DNA from: Cytophagales bacterium
GTDB lineage: Bacteria > Bacteroidota > Bacteroidia > Cytophagales > Thermoflexibacteraceae
Length of the DNA: 51,930 nucleotides
Direction: 5' to 3'
NCBI GenBank assembly: GCA_013299115.1
Contig: JAAFKA010000033.1
Span: 1-51,930, forward strand
The position numbers were made by a program, and so were the translations under genes. Each line of letters begins with the position of its first letter. The stretch's first letter is position 1. The notes under the pieces are model-generated. The model was not told where the DNA came from and ran no database searches. It was given only the letters and a program-made list of their open reading frames with translations. Positions 44,054-51,822 of this stretch are shown here, piece by piece.

Positions 44054-45418
44054 ATGAAATTTCCTTACACCATCAGGAGTTCTCAGTACCTCAGTAGCAA
44101 GCAACAAATGATTATCACGACGATACATCATGGTTCACTTATTTATCTGCAAACCTCAACTTCACAATATTTAATGATGAAAACGCAAATAGACCACCAA
44201 GAAGTAGCCAACTACGCCAAAAGGCTTGCTTCTATGCTTTGTAACCAATTTTATAGACAACATTCGGCTATTACAGGCAAGCAAGTAGTAGAGTTTACGC
44301 AAAATAAACAAGTGAATTTTTTTGCTGTCAAAGCTATTTTTATGAAGTGGCAAGATGAAATGACCAACTTGCGTAGTCCTTATTTTGACTACACCAACCC
44401 CGAAGTAGCTAAAAATTTGACGACTCTGATGAATTTGCTGTCGCAAAACATTTTGATTGCCCGCCCAGCTTTTGAGCCTGTGGTGGAGGTTGCCTTGGCA
44501 GATACTTTGCTGTTGCACCTCTCACCAAAAAGTTTTTTTGAAAAAATGCTTACAGAAATTGGCGAAAACATACACGTAGCCAATCAAGTAAAGCCGATGG
44601 CAAAATATATCAAGGCAAACAAAAATTTTTTTGATAGGCTGTTGGCTTATTTGGAAAGAGAGGCAAATCCTACTATTTCACAAAGCAGGGCTGTTAGTTT
44701 GGTGCAGACTGTAGCCCAAGAAAATTTGCCCGCAGACGACAGCCAAGACTTGTTCAATTTCTTGTCGCAATACATACCTGTTTCGGCTCAAAATTTTGTG
44801 GCGAAAAACGAAGACCATGACCAAGACCCATTGGCTTTTGATATTTCGACTATTTTACCAACACAACAGCCTGTTTATCAGCAAGTTGTGCAGTCACCAA
44901 TAGAAAAACAAATAGAGAAACCTGTCGAAAAAGTAGTAGAAACTATCAAAACCAATTCTACTATTTATGCACCAGTTATTCAGCAAAACCACTACCAAGA
45001 ACCTGTAAAAGTAGTGGCTGAAACTCCTGTGGAGGCAAACAAAGTGGCAGAAACCATAGAAACTACTTCGGTAAACCAACAATTTAACACTTCGCAAGAA
45101 ACCTCAACAACTGTTCATCAGCATCTTGCCCTAGACCAAGATACCAATAACCACACAAGTTTGCACGACACAACAGATACGTTTAAGGGCTTGCCTTTGG
45201 GTTCTTTGATACCATTGAACAAAAGATTTTCCTATGTCAATGGTTTATTTGGTGGAAGTTCAGAGGAATTTGAGCAAGCTATTGCCATGATAGACCAATG
45301 CAGTGATTACCACAAAGCCATTATGCTTATCAAAGACAAATACTTCCGTCGTTTTGCGTGGGATTTGGAAAAAGATGAGGTAAAAGAGTTTTATGAAATG
45401 GTAAGCAAAAAGTTTTAA
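44054..45418 (+). CDS. Conserved Bacteroidota hypothetical protein
   Basis: 454 residues from the ATG at 44054; the frame is open from 43904, but the extra 50 codons are AT-rich and look like promoter DNA. The N-terminal ~240 residues (from MKFPYTIRSSQYLSSKQQM) are mostly helical. Residues from about 265 to 385 are low-complexity, rich in Gln, Val, Glu and Thr, and probably disordered. The last ~65 residues (LIPLNKRFSYVNGLFGGSSEEFEQAI and a Trp-Asp-Leu-rich end WDLEKDEVKEFYEMV) match a C-terminal module that I associate with Bacteroidota hypothetical proteins. No function known. HMG-CoA lyase follows 47 bp downstream on the same strand. Confidence 0.7.
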   Translation: MKFPYTIRSSQYLSSKQQMIITTIHHGSLIYLQTSTSQYLMMKTQIDHQEVANYAKRLASMLCNQFYRQHSAITGKQVVEFTQNKQVNFFAVKAIFMKWQDEMTNLRSPYFDYTNPEVAKNLTTLMNLLSQNILIARPAFEPVVEVALADTLLLHLSPKSFFEKMLTEIGENIHVANQVKPMAKYIKANKNFFDRLLAYLEREANPTISQSRAVSLVQTVAQENLPADDSQDLFNFLSQYIPVSAQNFVAKNEDHDQDPLAFDISTILPTQQPVYQQVVQSPIEKQIEKPVEKVVETIKTNSTIYAPVIQQNHYQEPVKVVAETPVEANKVAETIETTSVNQQFNTSQETSTTVHQHLALDQDTNNHTSLHDTTDTFKGLPLGSLIPLNKRFSYVNGLFGGSSEEFEQAIAMIDQCSDYHKAIMLIKDKYFRRFAWDLEKDEVKEFYEMVSKKF

Positions 45419-45465
45419 TTTAACCTTTTCCTACTTTTGTATTACCAATAAACACACCTAAACAA

Positions 45466-46341
45466 ATGAAAATAGTTGAATGTCCTCGTGATGCCATGCA
45501 AGGTATCAAGGACTTTATCCCGACTGACCTCAAAGCCACTTACATTAACCACCTGTTGCAAGCAGGTTTTGATACCATTGACTTCGGTAGCTTTGTTTCT
45601 CCAAAAGTTACACCACAAATGCGTGATACAGCCGAAGTATTAAGTAAATTGAATTTGAGCAATACCTATTCTAAATTGTTGGCAATCGTAGCAAGTCTGA
45701 GTGGGGCAAAAATAGCACTTCGACACGAAGAAATCCGCTACATAGGGTTTCCGTTTTCTGTTTCCGAAACTTTTCAGCAACGCAACACCAACAAAAGCAT
45801 AGCAGAGGCTTTTGAGGTATTGCAAGCCCTACAAACTTTGTGTATTCAGTACAACCGAATTTTGGTGGTCTATCTTTCTATGGGCTTTGGCAATCCGTAC
45901 AATGAACCTTACAATCCTGAAATTGTGGCAGAATTTACTCAAAAATTAGACAAAATGGGCGTAAAAATCATAGCTCTGTCTGATACCATTGGCGTTTCGC
46001 ACCCCGATAACATTACACCTTTGTTTGCTACCTTGATTAAAAATTTTGGACATATAGAGTTTGGGGCTCATTTTCACTCCAATCCGCATACGGCTATGCA
46101 AAAAATTCAGGCAGCTTACGTGGCAGGTTGTCGGCGATTTGATGTAGCCATGGGAGGCTTTGGTGGTTGCCCTATGGCAAAAGACGAATTAACAGGTAAC
46201 ATTGCCACTGAAACTTTGTTAGTTTATTTAGCTCAAAATCAGGTAGCTACCAAACTTAACAGCAGATACATAGAAAAGGCACAAGCCTTGATTCCCAAAA
46301 TTTTTGATTTGCATCACGTAAGAAATGGTACTACTAATTAG
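45466..46341 (+). CDS. Hydroxymethylglutaryl-CoA lyase
   Basis: 291 residues. It cleaves HMG-CoA to acetoacetate and acetyl-CoA, the last step of leucine breakdown. A TIM barrel of the DRE-TIM family: IVECPRDAMQGIKDFIP carries the substrate-site Arg-Asp (usually 'VGPRDGLQ'), FDTIDFGSFVSPKVTPQM the Phe-Val-Ser-Pro motif, IEFGAHFHSNPHTA the metal-binding His-x-His, and GGFGGCPMAKDELTGNIATE the Cys loop and Asn ligand. It is close to, but not part of, any leucine degradation cluster. In this genome HMG-CoA can also feed the mevalonate route, so the enzyme sits at a branch (inference). Confidence 0.92.
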   Translation: MKIVECPRDAMQGIKDFIPTDLKATYINHLLQAGFDTIDFGSFVSPKVTPQMRDTAEVLSKLNLSNTYSKLLAIVASLSGAKIALRHEEIRYIGFPFSVSETFQQRNTNKSIAEAFEVLQALQTLCIQYNRILVVYLSMGFGNPYNEPYNPEIVAEFTQKLDKMGVKIIALSDTIGVSHPDNITPLFATLIKNFGHIEFGAHFHSNPHTAMQKIQAAYVAGCRRFDVAMGGFGGCPMAKDELTGNIATETLLVYLAQNQVATKLNSRYIEKAQALIPKIFDLHHVRNGTTN

Positions 46342-46401
46342 AAATATAGAAAATATTTTGTTGTTGGAGTTTATGAATAGTTGAGAAATAGTACTTCTAA
46401 T

Positions 46402-46432
46402 AGCATTACAGTATTAGTTGTGTGGAACTACC
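46402..46432. repeat. Dispersed motif, variant arm
   Basis: agcattacagtattagttgtgtggaactacc; its reverse complement starts ggtagttccacacaactaat, close to the left arm at 5455 (ggtagtgccacacaagtaat), with an insertion before the final aatgct. It lies between two convergent genes. Confidence 0.6.
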
Positions 46433-46460
46433 ATAAATTCTAATATTTACATCTGCTTTT

Positions 46461-47192
46461 TCAAGCACACAAAAAATTAGCAAATTTTTGTGCCAAGCCC
46501 ACTGTTTGGTTTTTGTCGCAAAACAAGAAATAACCAGGGGAGTTGCACTCTATAAAATACGTGCCTTCGGAGGTTTCTATGAAATCAAAAGAGCCAAAAT
46601 TAATTTGCATTGCTTGCATATAAGTCAGGCAAAGGTCTTGGTAAACAAAGTTTGGCACTGCCTCAAAAGTCACTGCCTTTAAATCTTTTCGCCAATCTAA
46701 TTCATAGTTGCCCTCTATTTTGAAAGCATAAACTTCATTGCCAAAAACAACTACCCTGTATTCGCAAACAAAGGCTAATTTTTCTTGAAAGTGATAGACA
46801 TGAAAATCTATTTCCTTGTTTTTTATGGCTTCATAAATAGGTTGGGTAATTAGTGTAGGATAGGTAAAAAACTGTTGCTTGTCTATGGCAATATAGGTAG
46901 AATTGTAAATAGGTTTGAACAAACAAGCTGGGTTTTGCTCATAAAATTGGCTAAAAGTGGCAATGGAATTGGTCAGCACTTGTTCGGCTACTTTCACTCC
47001 CACTTGTTTAGCTATTCTCTGTTGATAAATTTTATTCGTGGCTCGGCTGAGGGTATAAGGATTAGAAACTATCAATACGCCTTGTGCTTCTGCACAGGTA
47101 ATGAGGGCATACAAAATAGAATGATATTCTGTCCGCAAAAAACTTTTCAGGGCTTGCTTCATCCGTTGTGTGCCGAGGTCTGCATACTCCAC
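46461..47192 (-). CDS. ATP-grasp peptide ligase of graspetide type (5'-truncated frame)
   Basis: 243 residues from a GTG at 47192. ATP-grasp landmarks: a linker SRATNKIYQQRIAKQVGVKVAEQVL (helix plus strand before the ATP site), ACLFKPIYNS with the ATP-binding Lys, EYRVVVFGNEVYAFKI, LDWRKDL, and the metal site FGSFDFIETSEGTYFIECNSPG (Asp, Glu-x-Asn). The DWR motif and this order match MvdD/GwsG enzymes that crosslink microviridin-like peptides. Conserved-looking sequence continues upstream without a start codon: IKTIWWGRV and further 'FRIHSDYTID' are readable to 47333, where a TGA stops the frame. The gene is therefore probably frameshifted or lost its natural start. No transporter or precursor of normal length lies beside it. 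Confidence 0.7.
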   Translation of the reverse strand: MEYADLGTQRMKQALKSFLRTEYHSILYALITCAEAQGVLIVSNPYTLSRATNKIYQQRIAKQVGVKVAEQVLTNSIATFSQFYEQNPACLFKPIYNSTYIAIDKQQFFTYPTLITQPIYEAIKNKEIDFHVYHFQEKLAFVCEYRVVVFGNEVYAFKIEGNYELDWRKDLKAVTFEAVPNFVYQDLCLTYMQAMQINFGSFDFIETSEGTYFIECNSPGYFLFCDKNQTVGLAQKFANFLCA

Positions 47193-47287
47193 TCTGCCCC
47201 ACCAAATTGTCTTTATTTCTTGCGAGGTAATAATTTCGTTGGTTTTGGTATTTTTTATGCTAAAAAAGTTGTCGTTTATCCAAACAT

Positions 47288-47365
47288 CTATTGTATAATC
47301 TGAATGAATTCTGAAGTAGCTAACAAAGACAATTCAGACAAAGATTTTCTTTTAGTGTTTTTCAT
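47288..47365 (-). CDS. 25-residue leader-like ORF upstream of the ATP-grasp gene
   Basis: MKNTKRKSLSELSLLATSE then FIQIIQ. The basic start followed by LSELSLL resembles leader peptides of Bacteroidota RiPP precursors (for example those with 'LSLKELS...M..I.GG'), but it has no Gly-Gly site and stops before any core. It overlaps the ligase frame out of phase. A near-consensus promoter (TTG at 47426-47428, 20-bp gap, tattttg at 47399-47405, minus strand) lies just upstream, so its ATG would be the first in the transcript. It may be a real mini-gene, a collapsed precursor, or the displaced N-terminus of the ligase. Confidence 0.4.
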   Translation of the reverse strand: MKNTKRKSLSELSLLATSEFIQIIQ

Positions 47366-47480
47366 GACAACTTGATTTTTTATAGGTTTGAGATAGAACA
47401 AAATACCATGTAAGAAATGGTGTTGCAAGTTAGTTTTTCAGAATAAAAAATCAAATATTTTTGGATATTTTTTGTTTTTG

Positions 47481-47503
47481 TCTGACACTTCAAAAGTGTC
47501 GGA
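47481..47503. repeat. Palindrome TCTGACACTT / AAGTGTCGGA
   Basis: A 10-bp stem (one C/T difference) around caa. The sequence from tctgacac through gtgtcggataaatagag is nearly the same as the right half of the element inside the downstream coding sequence (50733-50765, tcagacacctcaaaggtgtcggataaatggag). Confidence 0.85.
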
Positions 47504-47520
47504 TAAATAGAGTTTATTTG

Positions 47521-47551
47521 TTGTTTTTTTTTCAAAAAATTATTATTTTTG
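47521..47551 (+). promoter_or_regulatory. Candidate promoter of sensor gene B
   Basis: TTG at 47521-47523, a 20-bp spacer, then tatttttg at 47544-47551, fitting the Bacteroidota consensus. Transcription would start near 47558, placing the large hairpin 47599-47691 in the 5' leader. Confidence 0.5.
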
Positions 47552-47598
47552 TTTATACCAAATTGGCTTGTTTAGTTAAAAGCTAATCCAATTAATTA

Positions 47599-47691
47599 AG
47601 CACACAGATAACACAGATTATGCTGATTCTTACGGATAAAAAAATTTAAAAATCTGTTTTTTATCTGTAAAATCAGCGTAATCTGTGTGCT
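47599..47691. repeat. Long hairpin with CACAGATTACGCTGATT motif
   Basis: A left arm (agcacacagat...tgctgattcttacggataaaaaa, to about 47643) and right arm (47657-47691, ttttttatctgtaaaatcagc then gtaatctgtgtgct) are inverted copies of ~35 bp, with a 9-nt duplication (aacacagat) in the left arm. It ends 33 bp upstream of the sensor start codon and should be part of its mRNA leader. It closes the 47366-47724 gap, which otherwise holds promoters and the small palindrome. Confidence 0.85.
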
Positions 47692-47724
47692 AAAAAGCTT
47701 ATTACATTCAACACCAATTACGTC

Positions 47725-50700
47725 ATGCACCAAAGGTTTCTTTTTTTGCTTGTCTTGCTTTTATTGCGTTTTGCTACCATAGCACAAACAGGCACTTTTT
47801 TTATTCAAAACTATAACAAGCATCACTACAAAGGTGAATCCAAGGCGTGGAGCATAGCCCAAGCACCCAACAAAATTATTTATATGGGACAAAGTGGACT
47901 GTTTGAATACGACGGTGTGAAATGGGCTAATACCATAGAAAAAATTTTTGTCCGTGATATTAGTTTTGATGAGGAAAATAATATTTATATAGCTGCAAGT
48001 GATGATTTTGGTATGGTGCAAAAAGATGAAAAAGGCAAAAAATTTACCTCTTTTCTACCACTATTGCCTGACTCTATCAAGAAAGTAACTTTTGTGATTA
48101 ATGTGGTTTGCAAGGCTGATTATGTCTATTTCTCAGGAGAAAATGAACTGTATATTTATCAACGTAGCAGCAATAAAATTATTGAGGTACTAAAATCTGA
48201 CGAAAACTTTGCAAGACCTACCTTGCTAAACAATGTAGTCTATTTAGTGAGTGATAAAAATGGTTTGACAAAAGTAGAAGGCAAAAAAATTACACCTTTG
48301 CCTAACCTAACAAGTTTGGCAGAAAGTGGGATTATGGCAATTTGTTCACGTGGGGCTGACGAGTTAATAATTTTAAGTTATAACAAAGGTATCTCTGTTT
48401 ATCATCTCAAAAACCAAACCCTTAGTCAATTACAGACTCCTATCAATGATTGGATTATTAAAAATAGGGCTTATGCTGCTACACAATTTGCAGATAAACA
48501 AGGCAGACAATATTATGTAATTGGCACAAACAAAGATGGTATCTACATCATAGACCAAACAGGCAAACCTATTCAACACCTCAACAAAACTGTTGGGCTA
48601 CCCGATAATAATATAAATGCTTTGCTAACCGACCACAACAACAACATTTGGGCAGCTACGGACAAAGGCGTATCACAACTATTTACCAGCCTGCCTTTTA
48701 CAGAATTTGGCATTGCCCAAAACATACAAAGCACCATTTATGATGTGTTGAAACACGAGGGCAGGCTCTATTTAGGGACAAGTACAGGCGTAATGGTGGC
48801 AAAGGGCAACCAATTTGAGTTCTTAGCCCAGATGCCCGCCACCCAAAGTTGGGATTTGCAGCCTTTTGGTAAAGATGTAATTGTGGCAGGTGGCAATTAT
48901 GGTTTTTATTATTTGGTCGATGGCAAAATTCGCCAAAATATAGAGGCTGATTGGGCTACCATGGCTATTGGCAGGTCTGCAAAAGATAGCAATGTGGTTT
49001 TCAACGCCAAATATCAAGGTTTTGAGGTCTTGCGGTTCAGACAAGGAAAATTTGAAAAATTAGGACATATCAAAGAGTTTGAAAAGACTATCAACAGGTC
49101 TGTTTTTGAGGATACAAACGGGGCAGTTTGGGTGGGAGTTCCCAAAGAAGGTTTTTATCAAATCAAATTTGAGGGCAGTATCAACGAAAACAGCGTAAAA
49201 AATGCCAAAGTTACTCTCCACACCAAAGGTTTAGGCGAAGTGGTGGGCTGTTATGTGGTGCAAGATGCCAACAAACAACTGCTATTTTCCACCCGAAGTG
49301 GTTTGTATGTTTTCGATGAGCAAAGCCAAAGTTTTGCGTTGCATAATCCTTACCAAATAGATTATAAACAACGGCGATACAAAAGTTTTTATCCGAGTTT
49401 TGATAGCCAAAATAATGCGTGGCTGCCCAAAACTCTCACCATTTTACGCAAGCAAAACCAGCAATATGCCATAGACAGCACCACCTTGCAACCACTTTTA
49501 GAACCTGTACTTAGTTTTTTTGAGGACAAAGACAGTGTGTATTGGCTGGCAACAGGCGAAAAATTGTATCAATATGATGCCAAGTACAAAATTCCTACGC
49601 AGTCCTCTTTTCCTGCGGTGGTGCGTATGGTAAAAATTTCGTCTGTGGACTCTATTTTGTGCCAAAGCAACTGCCTGATGAACGAAAAAGAGAAAACTAT
49701 TCTGCCTTATCAATACAATTCTCTGCTTTTTGAGTATGCTACTTTGAGTTATTATTCTGAAAAAGATAACCAATTTCAGTACAAATTGGAAGGTTACGAA
49801 AACAGTTGGTCGGTGTGGACAAAAGAAGCACGCAAAGAATACACCAACCTCCCCGAAGGCAACTACCGATTTGTGGTGAGGGCAAAAAATGCTTTGCAAG
49901 AAATGAGTACCGAAAGTAGCTATACTTTTGTAGTCAAACCACCATTTTACCGTACATGGTGGGCTTATTTGGCTTATGCGTTGGCTGCTGTTTTGGGGGT
50001 TTATTCTTTGGTTAAATTGAATACTCATCGTTTAATAGAGGCTAAAATTCGTTTGGAGAAAATAGTGCAGCAAAGAACCCAAGAAGTGCAGCTAAAAAAT
50101 GTGGAATTGGAGCAACAAAAAGAGGAAATTTTGGCTCAATCTGAAAATCTGAAACAGATAAACGAGGAAATCAAAACCATAAACGAGGAGCTAAACAGCA
50201 CCTTAGATTTGGCGAATTTCCAAAAAAGAGAAATAGAAAAACAACACGAAGACATCACAGCAAGCATCACCTACGCCCAACGGATACAGACTGCCATGTT
50301 GCCTTTTGAGGAGAGAATTAGCAAATCTCTACACGACTTTTTTGTGTTTTACCAACCTCGTGATATAGTAAGCGGAGATTTTTACTGGTTTCAAGACACC
50401 AGCATTGGTAGTTATTCTATCCAAGAAACTACGCAAATTGCCCAAGACAACAAGGTGATTATGGTGGTTGCCGACTGCACAGGACATGGCGTGCCTGGGG
50501 CTTTTATGAGCATGATAGGCAATGAATTGTTGAACCAAATTGTAAATATGCACCACATCACAAGTCCCGACAAGATTTTGGAGGCTCTGCACAAAGGCAT
50601 TTTATATGCTCTCAAACAAGAGCAGAGCAACAACAAAGATGGAATGGACATTGCCATTATGGTTTTGACTAAACACCAAGAGGAAAATAAAGACCTATCC

Positions 50701-51207
50701 GACACCTTTGAGGCGTCGTATAAATTGGCTTTATCAGACACCTCAAAGGTGTCGGATAAATGGAGTTTGCTGGAATACGCAGGAGCAATGAACCCACTGT
50801 ATTTGGTAACAGCCAAAAACAGCGAAATTCTGCCCGACTATTTGAAACAAAACCCAACCCTAAGCACCGAAAATGCAGATTTCTTTGACATAAAAGCCAC
50901 CAAGCACCCCATTGGCGGACACTCCGAAGATAGCAAAAGCAGAGTTTTTGAAAAACATAGCTTTGATTTGACTAAAAAAGCAGCAGACGAAACCTTATGC
51001 TTTTACCTTTGCTCTGATGGCTATCAAGACCAATTTGGTGGCGAAAAAGAAAGCAAGTTTATGGTGCGTAAATTCAAAAAATTGCTTTTTGACATACACG
51101 AACAGCCTCTTGCTGAGCAAAAACAAGTCTTAGAACAGACTTTTATGGATTGGAAAGGCAAACAGAAGCAAATCGATGATGTGTTGGTGATGGGTGTACG
51201 GTTATGA
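47725..51207 (+). CDS. Periplasmic propeller sensor with SpoIIE phosphatase (B)
   Basis: 1160 residues, paralogue of the protein at 16287-19538. Signal peptide about residues 1-20; propeller repeats to about 640 (e.g. DHNNNIWAATDKGVSQLF); Y_Y_Y domain (NLPEGNYRFVVRAKNALQE); one membrane helix at about 748-765 (WWAYLAYALAAVLGVYSLV); a long coiled coil (about 775-850); SpoIIE/PP2C phosphatase at about 855-1160 with VSGDFYW, VADCTGHGVPGAFMSMIG and YLCSDGYQDQFGG. Both metal-site Asp motifs are intact. A ~21-residue insert (about 991-1011, LSDTFEASYK...VSDK) inside the phosphatase, just before LLEYAGAMNP, is encoded by a palindrome. Input and target unknown; likely regulates a sigma-factor or stress switch, as SpoIIE-type proteins do (inference). 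Confidence 0.93.
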   Translation: MHQRFLFLLVLLLLRFATIAQTGTFFIQNYNKHHYKGESKAWSIAQAPNKIIYMGQSGLFEYDGVKWANTIEKIFVRDISFDEENNIYIAASDDFGMVQKDEKGKKFTSFLPLLPDSIKKVTFVINVVCKADYVYFSGENELYIYQRSSNKIIEVLKSDENFARPTLLNNVVYLVSDKNGLTKVEGKKITPLPNLTSLAESGIMAICSRGADELIILSYNKGISVYHLKNQTLSQLQTPINDWIIKNRAYAATQFADKQGRQYYVIGTNKDGIYIIDQTGKPIQHLNKTVGLPDNNINALLTDHNNNIWAATDKGVSQLFTSLPFTEFGIAQNIQSTIYDVLKHEGRLYLGTSTGVMVAKGNQFEFLAQMPATQSWDLQPFGKDVIVAGGNYGFYYLVDGKIRQNIEADWATMAIGRSAKDSNVVFNAKYQGFEVLRFRQGKFEKLGHIKEFEKTINRSVFEDTNGAVWVGVPKEGFYQIKFEGSINENSVKNAKVTLHTKGLGEVVGCYVVQDANKQLLFSTRSGLYVFDEQSQSFALHNPYQIDYKQRRYKSFYPSFDSQNNAWLPKTLTILRKQNQQYAIDSTTLQPLLEPVLSFFEDKDSVYWLATGEKLYQYDAKYKIPTQSSFPAVVRMVKISSVDSILCQSNCLMNEKEKTILPYQYNSLLFEYATLSYYSEKDNQFQYKLEGYENSWSVWTKEARKEYTNLPEGNYRFVVRAKNALQEMSTESSYTFVVKPPFYRTWWAYLAYALAAVLGVYSLVKLNTHRLIEAKIRLEKIVQQRTQEVQLKNVELEQQKEEILAQSENLKQINEEIKTINEELNSTLDLANFQKREIEKQHEDITASITYAQRIQTAMLPFEERISKSLHDFFVFYQPRDIVSGDFYWFQDTSIGSYSIQETTQIAQDNKVIMVVADCTGHGVPGAFMSMIGNELLNQIVNMHHITSPDKILEALHKGILYALKQEQSNNKDGMDIAIMVLTKHQEENKDLSDTFEASYKLALSDTSKVSDKWSLLEYAGAMNPLYLVTAKNSEILPDYLKQNPTLSTENADFFDIKATKHPIGGHSEDSKSRVFEKHSFDLTKKAADETLCFYLCSDGYQDQFGGEKESKFMVRKFKKLLFDIHEQPLAEQKQVLEQTFMDWKGKQKQIDDVLVMGVRL
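50696..50758. repeat. 63-bp palindrome inside the SpoIIE coding sequence
   Basis: tatccgacacctttgagg (50696-50713) and cctcaaaggtgtcggata (50741-50758) are exact inverse complements, 18 of 18, and the 27-bp centre is itself partly palindromic. It is read in frame as LSDTFEASYKLALSDTSKVSD with no stop. The paralogue at 16287 has a shorter, different sequence at this point. Confidence 0.92.
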
Positions 51208-51460
51208 GTGAGCTTGCAATTTTTTTCGTTTTTTCGCCCACCAAACCCAGAAAAACGCAACGCAAGCCCTCCAAAGCCACGCCCAAAAATCACGTTTTAA
51301 GCCGTATATTTTTTTAAGTGCCGTTAGGCACGAAATATTTATAGTAAACAAATGCACCCCCTCCCCCCTCTTTTTTGTGCCGTTAGGCACTTGCTATTGG
51401 TAGCAAATCCAATTTTTAATGTTGCGTTTTTTAAGTACTTTTTATCATTTTTCATCAAAA
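51208..51460. repeat. Intergenic region with two GTGCCGTTAGGCAC hairpins
   Basis: gtgccgttaggcac occurs at 51318-51331 and 51377-51390, each a 5-bp stem with a gtta loop, flanked by aag and by ctt so the pair can also form a larger structure. Between them lie a C-rich stretch and an AT-rich block. No gene is seen. Such short hairpins may be repetitive extragenic elements. Confidence 0.6.
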
Positions 51461-51492
51461 TTTGCAAACAAAAATAACAATAATTATTTTTG
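51461..51492 (+). promoter_or_regulatory. Candidate Bacteroidota promoter
   Basis: TTTG at 51461-51464, a 20-bp spacer, then tatttttg at 51485-51492: the best consensus match I found in the window. It would serve the small ORF at 51532, about 40 bp downstream. Confidence 0.55.
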
Positions 51493-51531
51493 TATTGCAA
51501 TTTTGCACATAACAAAATAAAAACTACTACT

Positions 51532-51737
51532 ATGGCACTCGAAAGCATAGGACTTTTAAGCCCAGACGACAAGCTGAAGCTTAAAACAGAGTTGGGAAAA
51601 AAGCAGAAATGATTAATTTTGGTATCTATTCTGCCCAAATTCGCAAAAACAAAGCCCTTAAAACGGCTACTAATTTGGAAACCGAAAGTACCACGCTTGA
51701 TGCTGAAATTAAAGTCTTGGAATCAAGTTTGAAATGA
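51532..51737 (+). CDS. Small ORF pair joined at an A AAA AAG slippery run
   Basis: ORF 1 (51532-51612) encodes 26 residues, MALESIGLLSPDDKLKLK onward, stopping at a TGA that overlaps the ATG of ORF 2 (51609-51737, 42 residues, MINFGIYSAQIRKNKALK onward, ending VLESSLK). The heptamer A_AAA_AAG at 51597-51603 is in the phase of a -1 frameshift site. A shift there fuses both into a 66-residue helical protein without any stop. It may be one gene broken by an A-run indel or a true programmed frameshift. I do not recognise the product. Confidence 0.45.
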
Positions 51738-51822
51738 AATTTGGGGAAAATTAAAAAAGGTTAAATACTGTCATATTTTATGTTTATTTTTGAATTGCGA
51801 AATAAAAAATCAAAATAAAACT

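Noticed and set aside
10219-46341. A mevalonate pathway gene cluster
   Set aside because: Mevalonate kinase, fni and HMG-CoA lyase are far apart and HMG-CoA lyase is catabolic; they share a pathway region but not an operon.
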